A DNA stretch of 64,000 nt. Origin: Bradyrhizobium sp. SRS-191. GTDB lineage: Bacteria; Pseudomonadota; Alphaproteobacteria; Rhizobiales; Xanthobacteraceae. Below, piece by piece: positions 53,007 to 60,977 of the stretch. The notes beneath the pieces were generated by a model. That model worked only from the letters and a program-made list of their open reading frames with translations, was not told the DNA's origin and made no database searches. A program made the position numbers and the translations under genes. The DNA is taken from NCBI RefSeq assembly GCF_024586915.1, contig NZ_JANBVS010000004.1, positions 62,001-126,000 on the forward strand. Direction: 5' to 3'. Each line of letters opens with the position of its first letter. The stretch's first letter is position 1.

Positions 53007-53741
53007 TCAGATCGAGATCTCGCCGTTGACAAGAGCGGTCGCAACCGTCGCGGTCTTGTTCTTGGTCGCGAGCTTGCGCTGGGCCTCTTCGAGGTGCCAA
53101 CGCACGTTTCGTTCGGACACGCCGAGGATGCGCGCCGTCTCCCAGGCCGTCTTGCCGCGTGCCGCCCAGCACAGCACCTCGGCCTCCATCCGCGACAGGC
53201 GTCGGCCCTGGCCGCTGGCCGCCGCGCGCGCCAAGGCGCGCAGCCTCGAATGTGTGAAGATGCTGATGAGATGCAGCGCTCCGCGGGCATCGGGTGCGAG
53301 ATTGGGCTCTTCGCCGGCCAGGCTGACCGCGCCGACCGCATCGTCGTAATGGATCGGCACGCAGAAGCCTTCGCGCAATCGGAAATCGCGGGCTCGCGTC
53401 ATCACCCGATGGGCGCCCGGCTCCTCGTTCCGATCGTAGGGGACCTCCGACCAGGCGAATGGATTCAAAGTCGAGAGGCAATGCCGCGGGATTGGATCGT
53501 AGCGGTGAAACTGCTCCCGCGCATACATATCGAACCATTCCCGGGGCCAGCCATTGGCCAGGATGGTCTGCTGCAGCGATTGGCCGGCCGCCGGCACGCC
53601 GGCCATGATGAAGGCATGGAAGCCCAGGTCGCCGATCATCTTCTCGAATTGGGAGAGCACGCTGGCGCTGGTCTCCGACGCTTCGATCGCGTCGACGTAG
53701 TCCAGAGCCCGGCGTCCCCAATACGCGTCTATCACTTGCAT
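53007..53741 (-). CDS. LuxR-family quorum-sensing regulator
   Basis: 244 residues. The autoinducer domain (10-165) has the family residues: Trp69, Asp82-Pro83 (HRYDPIPRHC), Trp97 (NPFAWSEVP) and EGFCVPIHYDDAVGAVSL. The helix-turn-helix (181-240) reads RLSRMEAEVLCWAARGKTAW and ILGVSERNVRWHLEEAQRKL. GGAG lies eight bases before the ATG. It is followed by the luxI-type gene, as in BraRI/BjaRI/RpaRI loci, and should respond to its product. Confidence 0.94.
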   Translation of the reverse strand: MQVIDAYWGRRALDYVDAIEASETSASVLSQFEKMIGDLGFHAFIMAGVPAAGQSLQQTILANGWPREWFDMYAREQFHRYDPIPRHCLSTLNPFAWSEVPYDRNEEPGAHRVMTRARDFRLREGFCVPIHYDDAVGAVSLAGEEPNLAPDARGALHLISIFTHSRLRALARAAASGQGRRLSRMEAEVLCWAARGKTAWETARILGVSERNVRWHLEEAQRKLATKNKTATVATALVNGEISI

Positions 53742-53798
53742 GTGAAAGTCTCCGCCCAAAGCCAAGCTAGCTACGGACAAAAGGCTGTCAACCGCAAA

Positions 53799-53827
53799 TT
53801 GGACGTTTAAGTCGATAGTTCGTCCAA
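53799..53827. promoter_or_regulatory. Inverted repeat upstream of luxR
   Basis: Perfect arms TTGGACG (53799-53805) and CGTCCAA (53821-53827) around 15 bases, starting 58 bases upstream of the luxR ATG. It is a candidate operator for LuxR itself or another regulator, unlike a canonical 20-bp lux box. Confidence 0.4.
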
Positions 53828-53841
53828 CGTGTGTCGGCACA

Positions 53842-53859
53842 CCGGCTGGATACAGCCGG
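53842..53859 (-). terminator. Short hairpin downstream of enoyl-CoA hydratase
   Basis: Arms CCGGCTG and CAGCCGG with a four-base loop lie 40 bases past the stop codon of the gene at 53899. There is no T-run, so it is a weak candidate. Confidence 0.3.
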
Positions 53860-53898
53860 ATGTATGCAAAATCACTCAGGAAAAACCACTCATTGCGC

Positions 53899-54690
53899 TC
53901 AAAAACGCGGCGTTCGCTTTTCTGCAAACGATCTCATGCCTTCGCGAATTTCGTCGCCGCTCAGGCTGTCCTGATGTCTGCGGCGAGCCGCCGCATCATC
54001 GAGCGCGCCGCGGGCAAACTCGTTGATCGCGCGCTTCATGCCGCGCATGGCGGCGGGGGCGTTGCCGGCAAGCTGCGTTGCTAATCGGTCCACCTCGGCA
54101 TCGAGCGCGTCGGCCGCAACCATGCTGGTCAGATAGCCGATGCGCAGCATCTCGGCCGCGCCGATCTTCTCGGCCGTGAGGAACAGGCGTTTGGCATTGT
54201 CGGCCCCGAGCCGGGAGACGTAGCGCTTGATGCCGTTCGGATAGTAGTGGAGCCCGAGGCGCGCGGCGGGCATGAACATCTCTGCCGTGTCGATGCCGAT
54301 CCGGAAATCGCACGCCAGCGCGAGGTCGGTCGAGCCGCCATAGACCCCGCCATTGATCCGGCAGATCGTCGGCAGCGCCAGGTCTTCGAGCCGGTCCGCA
54401 ACCGCTTCGAAGGACGGCCCCGCGCCGCCGGCCGGGCTCGTCTCGGCGCTGCCGATCGAGCCGAGATCATAGCCGGCGCTGAAGGCCCGGCCTGTTCCGG
54501 TCAGGATCAGCACACGCAGACTGGCGTCGGCCTCGACGCGATCGAACAGGCCGATCAGTGTGCCCAGATCTTCCGACTGCAGCCGGTTGAGATGGCGCGG
54601 ACGGTTGAGCCGGATGGTGGCGCGCGGGCCCTCGATGCTGAGAAGCGGCGGGCTCGGCGCGTCGTCGACGGGGGTGATCCGGTTTGTCAT
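53899..54690 (-). CDS. Enoyl-CoA hydratase/isomerase-family protein
   Basis: 263 residues with a crotonase fold: IRLNRPRHLNRLQSEDLGTL, GTGRAFSAGYDLGSI (oxyanion hole), INGGVYGGSTDLALACDFRI, and FMPAARLGLHYYPNGIKRYV. The ATG at 54690 overlaps the stop of the ion-channel gene upstream by four bases (ATGA), so it is translated from the channel's mRNA. GGSTDLALA and LGLHYYPNG lack the two standard catalytic glutamates, so the reaction is uncertain. Gene pairing of a crotonase with a channel is unusual. Confidence 0.88.
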   Translation of the reverse strand: MTNRITPVDDAPSPPLLSIEGPRATIRLNRPRHLNRLQSEDLGTLIGLFDRVEADASLRVLILTGTGRAFSAGYDLGSIGSAETSPAGGAGPSFEAVADRLEDLALPTICRINGGVYGGSTDLALACDFRIGIDTAEMFMPAARLGLHYYPNGIKRYVSRLGADNAKRLFLTAEKIGAAEMLRIGYLTSMVAADALDAEVDRLATQLAGNAPAAMRGMKRAINEFARGALDDAAARRRHQDSLSGDEIREGMRSFAEKRTPRF

Positions 54691-55808
54691 GTCCTGTTCT
54701 CGTTCTCCAAGGCTCGGCGCTGGGCTTCGGCATCGATGCTCTGCACTAGGTCGGGGTGTCGTGCCATCAGCACGCGAAAGTCGACGAGGTCGAGGACCAG
54801 CAGCTTGGACAACGTCGTCGTCGTGATGTTGGCCGAGCGCAGGCTGTTGCCGAGCAGGGCCATCTCGCCGAAGAAGGCGCCTTCTCCCAGCCGGACCTTC
54901 TTGCCGGGCAGCTCGACCTCGACCTCGCCGGCGGCGATGAAATACATGCAGTCGCCCGGCGTTCCCTTGCGGATGATGGTGATGCGGGGCGGCAGGTCGA
55001 TCGTGCGAAGCATCTCGGTGACGTCGGCGATCGTCGATGGTCCGAGGGTGGCGAAGAATGGCACCCGTCCGACCAATTCCCACGTTTTCAGGAAGTTCTC
55101 ACGGCGGGTCTCCGTGGCGAAGCTGGTGGCCAGGATACCGGTCCACAGGCCGAACACGCCGAGGCCCGAGATCATCACCATGGCGGCCACGAGCCGCCCC
55201 AGCGGCGTGATCGGCACGACGTCGCCGTAGCCGGTGGTGGTGAGGGTGACCACGGCCCACCACATCGCCGAGGGAATGGTGCCGAAGGTGGCCGGCTGCG
55301 CATCGTGCTCGAGCGCATATTCGGCGACCGAGCCGAGAAACAACACCAGGAGGAACAGCACCAGCACCGACAGCAATGGCCGCGCTTCGACCACCATCAC
55401 CCGGCGAAGCCGGCGAAGGCCGGGAACGCCCGGAATGACTTTGAGGACCCACGCAGCTCCCCACAGCCACGCCGTCCGCGCCGGGACTCCGGAGACGAGC
55501 GCGACCGGGACGGCCACCGCGGAGACCGTGTCGAGCAGGCCGCCGCCCAAGATGAGGTAGCTGGCAAGCCGGCGCGTTCGCGCCGCCCGCTGAACCCGAA
55601 TGGTCCATTCGACGACGAAGAAGCCAAGGCATGCCCATAACAGGGCGAGGATCCATACGCCTGCGGCAGCAAAGACCGGGTCGACCGTCGACAACACGAC
55701 GCCGCTCACGCCGAGCAGCACGGCCATGTTGGCGGCCCCGGTCATGTTTCGTCCGGCCGACGCCTCGATGAATGCCGCCAGGGCGGGCATGGGCTGCGGT
55801 TTGGTCAT
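54687..55808 (-). CDS. Cyclic-nucleotide-gated potassium channel (MloK1-like)
   Basis: 373 residues. Six transmembrane helices (about 25-235) include the pore segment with selectivity filter TTTGYGD at 190-196, followed by SGLGVFGLWTGILATSF. The cyclic-nucleotide-binding domain (about 245-365) has a phosphate-binding cassette GEGAFFGEMALLGNSLRSANI-type sequence at 308-328, with Gly-Glu and Arg324. Sequence and arrangement closely follow MlotiK1 from Mesorhizobium. It conducts K+ when cAMP or cGMP binds. The ATG at 55808 is chosen as the family start; no good ribosome site is seen. Confidence 0.93.
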   Translation of the reverse strand: MTKPQPMPALAAFIEASAGRNMTGAANMAVLLGVSGVVLSTVDPVFAAAGVWILALLWACLGFFVVEWTIRVQRAARTRRLASYLILGGGLLDTVSAVAVPVALVSGVPARTAWLWGAAWVLKVIPGVPGLRRLRRVMVVEARPLLSVLVLFLLVLFLGSVAEYALEHDAQPATFGTIPSAMWWAVVTLTTTGYGDVVPITPLGRLVAAMVMISGLGVFGLWTGILATSFATETRRENFLKTWELVGRVPFFATLGPSTIADVTEMLRTIDLPPRITIIRKGTPGDCMYFIAAGEVEVELPGKKVRLGEGAFFGEMALLGNSLRSANITTTTLSKLLVLDLVDFRVLMARHPDLVQSIDAEAQRRALENENRT

Positions 55809-56106
55809 CGGAGGCGGGAGCCCGTCACTGTTTCCAAGCCGCAGGGGAGTAGCGGCGGCGCCAAACTGCCCCGAGCGGGGAACACGCGTCAACGATGCCG
55901 GGGGCGTGGCGGCGAAAGCTCGCGAACAGGCGCGCATTGCGGGCGGTTTCGAGCCGGGAATTTTCAGGTCTCGGCTCGAATACCGGTTCAAACGTCGTCT
56001 GTTGGCCGTATAGCAGAAGGCGGCGTAGACACGCTAAACTAGCCGATGCAAGGCCGGGCCTCAGCGTCCGCTCACCTCGCATCCCCTCAGAGTCTGGTTG
56101 ATCCCG

Positions 56107-56775
56107 ATGGATACCTCACACCTGGTCGAACATGCAGGCGCCGCCGGCAGCCTCTTCGCATCGATCTTCGTGGTCGCCACGCTGTCGATGCGGACGATGA
56201 TTCCGCTGCGGGTGTTCGCCATTCTCACCAACATCGTCCTGATCGCGACCGCGGTCCCGATGCACAATTACCCGGTTCTCATCCTCCACGGCGTGCTGCT
56301 GCCGCTGAACAGCTACCGGCTGCACCAGATGCTGCAACTGGTCCGGGACGTGAAGCAGTCGGTCAACAGCGACCTCTCCATGGAATGGCTGAAGCCGTTC
56401 ATGACCGAGCGCAAATGCGGACCCGGCGAGGTGCTGTTCTACAAGGACGAGAAGGCCGACAGCATGTACTACATCGTCAGCGGCCGTTTCCGCCTGGTCG
56501 AATCGGGCATCGAATTGCCGGTCGGCGCCATCGTCGGCGAGTTCGGCATGATCTCGCCGTCCAATACGCGCACACAAACGCTGGAATGCGTCGAGGGCGG
56601 GCTGATCCTGTCGGTGTCCTACGACCAGGTCGAGCAGCTCTACGTCCAGAATCCCGCCTTCGCCTTCTACTTCCTGCGCCTAGCCAGCGCCCGGCTGTTC
56701 CAGAACATCGAGACGCTGGAGCGGCGGCTGGCGCAGCAGGCGGCGGCCGCCGCGCCCGTCGCCAAATCGGCCTGA
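56107..56775 (+). CDS. Membrane-anchored cyclic-nucleotide-binding protein
   Basis: 222 residues. Two or three hydrophobic N-terminal segments (AGSLFASIFVVATLSM, RVFAILTNIVLIATAV, VLILHGVLLPLN) precede a Crp-type cNMP-binding domain (about 85-205). The binding cassette is VGEFGMISPSNTRTQT, with the phosphate-contacting Arg retained but the usual Ala-Leu replaced. No DNA-binding domain follows. The membrane plus cNMP layout recalls Popeye-domain proteins. Start is the ATG at 56107; a TTG at 56098 is possible. It may respond to cAMP/cGMP near the membrane. Confidence 0.85.
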   Translation: MDTSHLVEHAGAAGSLFASIFVVATLSMRTMIPLRVFAILTNIVLIATAVPMHNYPVLILHGVLLPLNSYRLHQMLQLVRDVKQSVNSDLSMEWLKPFMTERKCGPGEVLFYKDEKADSMYYIVSGRFRLVESGIELPVGAIVGEFGMISPSNTRTQTLECVEGGLILSVSYDQVEQLYVQNPAFAFYFLRLASARLFQNIETLERRLAQQAAAAAPVAKSA

Positions 56776-56785
56776 TCCGGGAGCC

Positions 56786-57676
56786 TTGAGCCCAGTGGAA
56801 AGCGTCCGGTCCTCGCTGCAATATCTGCTCTCCGACTTCATCGGCGAGGCCGAGGGCGAGCCGCCTTTTCTACCCGAGGGCCTGCCGGACGCGGCAGCGC
56901 CGGCCGTGAGCGAGGGTATCCATCTCCTGATGGACTATCAGGGCGCGAGCTACGCGCAGCTCTATGTCGATCGCATCAAGCGGTTCGTGCGCAGATCGGA
57001 CGTCGATGCCGCCATGCTGGGCGAGATCGCGCATCACCTGGCCGCGCGCATGGCCTATGAGGACCTGATCCGGATCGCGCAGTTGCGATTGATGAGCCTC
57101 GATACGGGGCGCCGTCCGGGCGGACGGGACACTGACGACATCAGGCGGTTTCGGCTCGACGAAATGCTCGGTGCCTTGCCGCAGGCGGTTGCTGATTCGA
57201 TGTCGACGGGCTTCGAGCAGATCGGCTGGCTCGGGCGCCGCCGGATCAAGGTCCGTTTCTCGGTCCGGTCGCGCTTTGCGGTGCGGCGCCTCAGGCTGAT
57301 GGCTGGGCTGCGGCGCTGGCGGCTGCAATCGGTCCGCTATGCCGAGGAGCGGGCCTGGGCCGAGCGGTGGCTGCACATGATCGCGCGCGCCCTGGACAAA
57401 CAGCCCGCAGCGGCGCCCGCCGTGATCGACACGGCGACGATGATCCAGGGGCAGGGCGACGCCTACCGTCAGGGGCTCGCGGATTGGCATGCCATCATCG
57501 ATGGCCTGGCCAAGCCGACCTTCGACGGCGTGCTGCCGATATCAGATCTCGCCGCCGCCATCGCCGAGGCTCGCGCCGTCGCGCTGGCGGAACCCGGGCA
57601 GGGGGCCTTGAAGCGGACCATTGCGCAGATCCGCGCGCGGGCGCTGCCGGCGCCGAGCAGCAACGCGGCAGAATGA
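56786..57676 (+). CDS. DUF6537-like protein (indolepyruvate oxidoreductase C-terminal domain)
   Basis: 296 residues from a TTG with GGGAG at 56778-56783; a GTG at 56795 is an alternative. The N-terminal part (LLMDYQGASYAQLYVDRIKR, then LGEIAHHLAARMAYEDLIRI) resembles the DUF6537 segment at the C-terminus of indolepyruvate ferredoxin oxidoreductases, but the catalytic part of that enzyme is absent. The middle is very basic (RRIKVRFSVRSRFAVRRLRL). It follows the cNMP-binding protein by 10 bases and probably shares its mRNA. Function unknown. Confidence 0.7.
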   Translation: MSPVESVRSSLQYLLSDFIGEAEGEPPFLPEGLPDAAAPAVSEGIHLLMDYQGASYAQLYVDRIKRFVRRSDVDAAMLGEIAHHLAARMAYEDLIRIAQLRLMSLDTGRRPGGRDTDDIRRFRLDEMLGALPQAVADSMSTGFEQIGWLGRRRIKVRFSVRSRFAVRRLRLMAGLRRWRLQSVRYAEERAWAERWLHMIARALDKQPAAAPAVIDTATMIQGQGDAYRQGLADWHAIIDGLAKPTFDGVLPISDLAAAIAEARAVALAEPGQGALKRTIAQIRARALPAPSSNAAE

Positions 57677-57921
57677 GTCGGTGCTGCGGTCGCGCCTCGA
57701 CGCCCGCAGATGGACCGCCAGGCAGGTAACCTTACCTCTCGCGGAAAGTGTGGGAAGGGTAGCAGGGTGCGCTTTGAGGTTCCCTTTCGCGTGCAATTCG
57801 GCGGCAGAGATGTCATAAGCGTCGCATACGCGTCGAATTGGCCGGGTATTCTCATCAGATTGCGCTGAACGCCTCCAGTTCCCGGTGCGTCCAAGGGTTA
57901 GTCGTAGCGAGAGCGTCAGCT

Positions 57922-58326
57922 TTGTCTTTTCCCGCTTTGTCGTCGCAGGTCCCGGTTGGTGCGCTGGTCGGCTGGATGCTGCTGCTCACCTTCAAGCACA
58001 TCATCGGCGACTTCGTGCTGCAGAACGCCTGGATGGCCTATGGCAAGGACCAGCGGAAAGGCTGGGCGCTGCCGCTGCTGGTGCATTGCCTGATCCATCT
58101 CGCGGTGGCGATGGTGCTGATCCTGATCGTCGCGCCGAAATTCTGGTTCGTGGCGGTGATCGACTTCGCGATCCACATCACCATCGACCGCATCAAGGGC
58201 ATCTGCTCGTCCCGCTTCGGCATGACCATCGAGCATCCCTGGTTCTGGACCCTGATCGGCGTCGACCAAGCGCTGCATCACCTCACCGGCTTCGGACTCT
58301 CGATCTTCATGGCGGCGAACGGCTGA
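57922..58326 (+). CDS. DUF3307-family membrane protein
   Basis: About 134 residues from a TTG at 57922 with GCGAGAG upstream; the exact start is uncertain and could be an ATG at 57976. The family pattern is present: LLLTFKHIIGDFVLQNAWMA, HCLIHLAVAMVLILIVA, and DFAIHITIDRIKG, then QALHHLTGFGLSIF. Several conserved His and Asp residues within hydrophobic segments are typical of DUF3307. An integral membrane protein of unknown function. Confidence 0.82.
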   Translation: MSFPALSSQVPVGALVGWMLLLTFKHIIGDFVLQNAWMAYGKDQRKGWALPLLVHCLIHLAVAMVLILIVAPKFWFVAVIDFAIHITIDRIKGICSSRFGMTIEHPWFWTLIGVDQALHHLTGFGLSIFMAANG

Positions 58327-58443
58327 GAGGCCTGCGCGGAACCGCCAAGGTGCGGCTGCTGGCCGGTGTTATGCCCGCTGTCGAACATGGTTAACCCCGC
58401 GTTAGCGATTCGCGTTGCATCCTTCATACAAGAGGATCAACCG

Positions 58444-58836
58444 ATGCTTCCAAGCCGTAGTGCCTTCGACAGCGATGCCTGCCCGGTCGGCGAGGAACTT
58501 CTCGGCGCGCTGTATCGCGCCGACGAAAACGGATTGCCTGCGCTGGTCGAGAGCGTGTCGGCTGATGTCCGGGCGATGCTCGCACTGTTCTGCTATCGGC
58601 GGACCCATCTGCATTCACTTGCGCTGGCGATCGCCTCGACCTGCACCGAGTACGATCTGACGCAGTTCGGCGGACGCGTCGGCACCGCGCTCTACGCGCA
58701 GTCCCGCGGCAGCAAGAGCGGGCGGGTCAGCCCGCTGTCCACCAAGAAGCCGATCTCGCTGTCGACCAAGCCGCTGTCGGCCGTGGCGCCGCTCGACGAT
58801 GACCTCGACGACGATCTCGCGCCCGTCACCGCCTGA
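58444..58836 (+). CDS. Conserved protein of unknown function, acidic C-terminus
   Basis: 130 residues from the ATG at 58444 with AGAGG upstream. The core (VGEELLGALYRADENGLPAL, FCYRRTHLHSLALAIASTC) is helical; the end is acidic (LDDDLDDDLAPVTA). Four cysteines and a His-rich patch occur in the core, but no known motif is visible. It has no signal peptide or membrane segment. I do not recognise the family. Confidence 0.75.
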   Translation: MLPSRSAFDSDACPVGEELLGALYRADENGLPALVESVSADVRAMLALFCYRRTHLHSLALAIASTCTEYDLTQFGGRVGTALYAQSRGSKSGRVSPLSTKKPISLSTKPLSAVAPLDDDLDDDLAPVTA

Positions 58837-58848
58837 GCCTGGTCCTGC

Positions 58849-59169
58849 TCACGGCAGCGCCGGCAAGCCGAACTTGCGCCGGGCCATCGCGCACTCATCA
58901 TCCCCCGGCATGCAGATCCGGCACACTTCGGGGCGAACAGCGTAGATCCGGCAGGCGACGGCGCGCCCGATCTCGCCGTTTAAGGCGCAGCAGCGGTCGT
59001 TCTCGCAGCGCATGCCGGACAGCCGCTCATTGACAAGCTCGGCGGGAATGAGATCCAGCGTCTCATCCTCCTCGATCGTGAAGCGCGGCCAGTTCGACGA
59101 ATAGGCGCAACATGCGCCGCAGCTTTGACAGGGGCTGCTGTCAGTTGCATCCGACATCGGCTCAGACAT
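58849..59169 (-). CDS. YkgJ-family cysteine cluster protein
   Basis: 106 residues. Eleven cysteines (14, 17, 20, 21, 55, 60, 61, 73, 83, 86 and 93) include the CxxCGACC start and the CRIYAVRPEVCRIC end typical of the YkgJ/Fe-S or zinc cluster family. The ATG at 59169 overlaps the end of the WYL-regulator gene by eight bases; the ATG at 59157 would not overlap. It probably binds an Fe-S or zinc cluster in the cytoplasm; function unknown. Confidence 0.9.
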   Translation of the reverse strand: MSEPMSDATDSSPCQSCGACCAYSSNWPRFTIEEDETLDLIPAELVNERLSGMRCENDRCCALNGEIGRAVACRIYAVRPEVCRICMPGDDECAMARRKFGLPALP

Positions 59170-59860
59170 CTTTGGGAACCTCCCAAACCAGGCTGCGTCG
59201 CCATTTCGCGCGCAGTGCCTCGCGCCGCTCGGGATATTTGTCGTCCAGGTAGGTTGCTTCCACCACCCGGTCCGTCCTGAAGCTGCGGAAGTCGCGGCGC
59301 AGCTCGCACCAGGCGGCGAGGATGCGCACCGCGTCGTGATAGCCGATCGCGATCGGCCAGATCACGCGTTCGCTGTCGCGGCCCTGCTCGTCGCGATAGC
59401 GCAAGCGGATCTTGCGGCCCTCGTGGATCTGCGAGCGCGTGCGCGACATGTCGATGTGGTCGGGCTCGCGGCTCCATGGCCGCGGCGCGCGGCTGGCCGG
59501 CTCCAGCACGAACGGCCTCAAGCGCTCGGGCACGGTGTCGGCGATCTTGGCCATCAGGTCCTCGGCCGCCCGCGCCAGCACCGGATCGGCATTGACCGAC
59601 ACCCATTGCGCGCCGAGCACGGCCGCCTCGATCTCGTCCGGCGTCAGCATCAAGGGCGGCAGGTCAAAACCCTTTTCGAGGATGTAGCCCATGCCGGCCT
59701 CGCCACGGATCGGCACGCGCTGGCCGATCAAGGTGGCGATGTCGCGGTAGATCGTGCGCTTCGACGTCTCCAGCTCGGCCGCGATCGCATCCGCCGTCAG
59801 CGGACGGCGTGTGCGTCTCAGCACCTGGATGATCTGGAACAGCCGGTCGGCGCGTCTCAT
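59162..59860 (-). CDS. HTH/WYL-domain transcriptional regulator (YafY family)
   Basis: 232 residues. The DeoR-type helix-turn-helix (1-55) reads MRRADRLFQIIQVLRR, LTADAIAAELETSKRTIYRD. A WYL domain (about 130-215) follows with IRLRYRDEQGRDSERVIWPI and AWCELRRDFRSFRTDRV. The ATG at 59860 is chosen for the GGGGA upstream and the family N-terminus. It is divergent from the small gene at 59957 and GST-like gene at 60079, its likely targets. Confidence 0.93.
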   Translation of the reverse strand: MRRADRLFQIIQVLRRTRRPLTADAIAAELETSKRTIYRDIATLIGQRVPIRGEAGMGYILEKGFDLPPLMLTPDEIEAAVLGAQWVSVNADPVLARAAEDLMAKIADTVPERLRPFVLEPASRAPRPWSREPDHIDMSRTRSQIHEGRKIRLRYRDEQGRDSERVIWPIAIGYHDAVRILAAWCELRRDFRSFRTDRVVEATYLDDKYPERREALRAKWRRSLVWEVPKDV

Positions 59861-59956
59861 GATGTGTCCCCGCGGAAGCGATCGCCCCGCTGCTGCTGAC
59901 ACGATGTTGGCAGCAGCCCGTCCTTATACCGGGCCAACAACAGGATTGAAGGGGTG

Positions 59957-60082
59957 ATGTCGATGATGATGTTTTATGGCCTTGGCCTTGCCACCACGCT
60001 ACTGCCGCTGCTGACACCATGGTGGCAGCAGCATGTGCGTAGCTTCCGGCGCCTGCTCAGGAAGTCGGGAGTGCCGTCATGA
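59957..60082 (+). CDS. Small hydrophobic peptide coupled to the GST-like gene
   Basis: 41 residues: the N-terminal half is hydrophobic (MMMFYGLGLATTLLPLLTPW), followed by a basic tail (SFRRLLRKSG). AAGGGG at 59949-59954 precedes it; the best-spaced start is the ATG at 59963, with 59957 in frame. Its stop overlaps the GST-like start in an ATGA junction. It could be a one-helix membrane peptide whose translation is coupled to the downstream gene. No family known to me. Confidence 0.55.
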   Translation: MSMMMFYGLGLATTLLPLLTPWWQQHVRSFRRLLRKSGVPS

Positions 60083-60807
60083 TCACGTTGTTCGGTTTGG
60101 GCGCGGGCTTCGGCCTGCCGGAGATCAGCCCCTTCGTCACCAAGACGGAGGTGCAGCTGAAGATGGCGGGCCTCGCCTATCGGAAGCAGCGGGCGATGCC
60201 GCCGGCCTCGCCCAAGGGCCAGCTGCCCTTCATTGATGATGGCGGCGCGCTGATCGCCGACTCCACCTTCATCCGTGCTCACATCGAGCGCAAATACGGC
60301 TTCGATTTCGATGCCGGACTGGACGTGCATGCGCGCGCCCAGGCCTGGGCGTTCGAGCGCATGATCGAGCACCATCTGTACTTTGCGCTGGTCGGCGCCC
60401 GCTGGGTCGATCCCGCCAACTTCGCCAAGGGCCCCGCGCATTTCTTCGACGGGGTGCCGGCCGACCGTCGGGAGAAGCTGCGCGAGGACGCGCAGTTCCG
60501 CGTCGCCGAGAACTACCTGATCTCCGGCCTCGGCCGCCACGCGCCCGACGAGGACATCGATCTCGCCGCACGCTCGCTGCGCGCGCTCTCGGTGCAACTT
60601 GGCGACCGCCGCTATCTGATGGGCGACCGTGCCTGCGGCACCGACGCGACGGCGTTCGCAATCATCGCCGGCATCCTCACGCCGTTCTTCGACTCCGAGC
60701 TGCGCCGCCGCACCGAGGGCTTCGGCAACCTAGTGGCCTATGTCGATCGCATGATGGCGCAATTCTATCCGGAGTTCGACTGGAGCCGGGCGGCCGAGGC
60801 TGCGTGA
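60079..60807 (+). CDS. Glutathione S-transferase-like protein (metaxin/Tom37-like)
   Basis: 242 residues. N-terminal thioredoxin-like segment (1-75): MITLFGLGAGFGLPEISPFV, KMAGLAYRKQRAMPPASPKG then LPFIDDGGALIADSTFI (cis-Pro and Asp-Ser motif). The helical C-terminal half includes YLMGDRACGTDATAFAIIAG. The pattern fits the metaxin-like GST branch found in many alphaproteobacteria. No catalytic Ser or Cys is evident near the usual site. Translationally coupled to the small peptide at 59957 and divergent from the WYL regulator. Confidence 0.88.
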   Translation: MITLFGLGAGFGLPEISPFVTKTEVQLKMAGLAYRKQRAMPPASPKGQLPFIDDGGALIADSTFIRAHIERKYGFDFDAGLDVHARAQAWAFERMIEHHLYFALVGARWVDPANFAKGPAHFFDGVPADRREKLREDAQFRVAENYLISGLGRHAPDEDIDLAARSLRALSVQLGDRRYLMGDRACGTDATAFAIIAGILTPFFDSELRRRTEGFGNLVAYVDRMMAQFYPEFDWSRAAEAA

Positions 60808-60822
60808 TTTGAGCCCCACCCA

Positions 60823-60942
60823 CCGTCATTCCGGGGCAAGGCCGCAGGCCTTGAACCCGGAATCCCGAGGTTGTCTTGCGTTCCAACGACTCGAGATTCC
60901 GGGTTCGATCATCCGGGCGCGGATGATCGCCCCGGAATGACG
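60823..60942. repeat. Palindromic intergenic element, family C
   Basis: Outer arms CGTCATTCCGGGGC and GCCCCGGAATGACG, inner AACCCGGAATCCC and GAGATTCCGGGTTCG. It contains an inner hairpin ATCATCCGGGCGCGGATGAT. Confidence 0.87.
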
Positions 60943-60977
60943 ACCAAGCACAGTCCACAGCGCCGATGACGCAAGAC

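Noticed and set aside
53899..55083. Longer enoyl-CoA hydratase frame starting at 55083
   Set aside because: The upstream part is an out-of-frame shadow of the channel gene; the ATG at 54690 gives the family N-terminus and an ATGA overlap.
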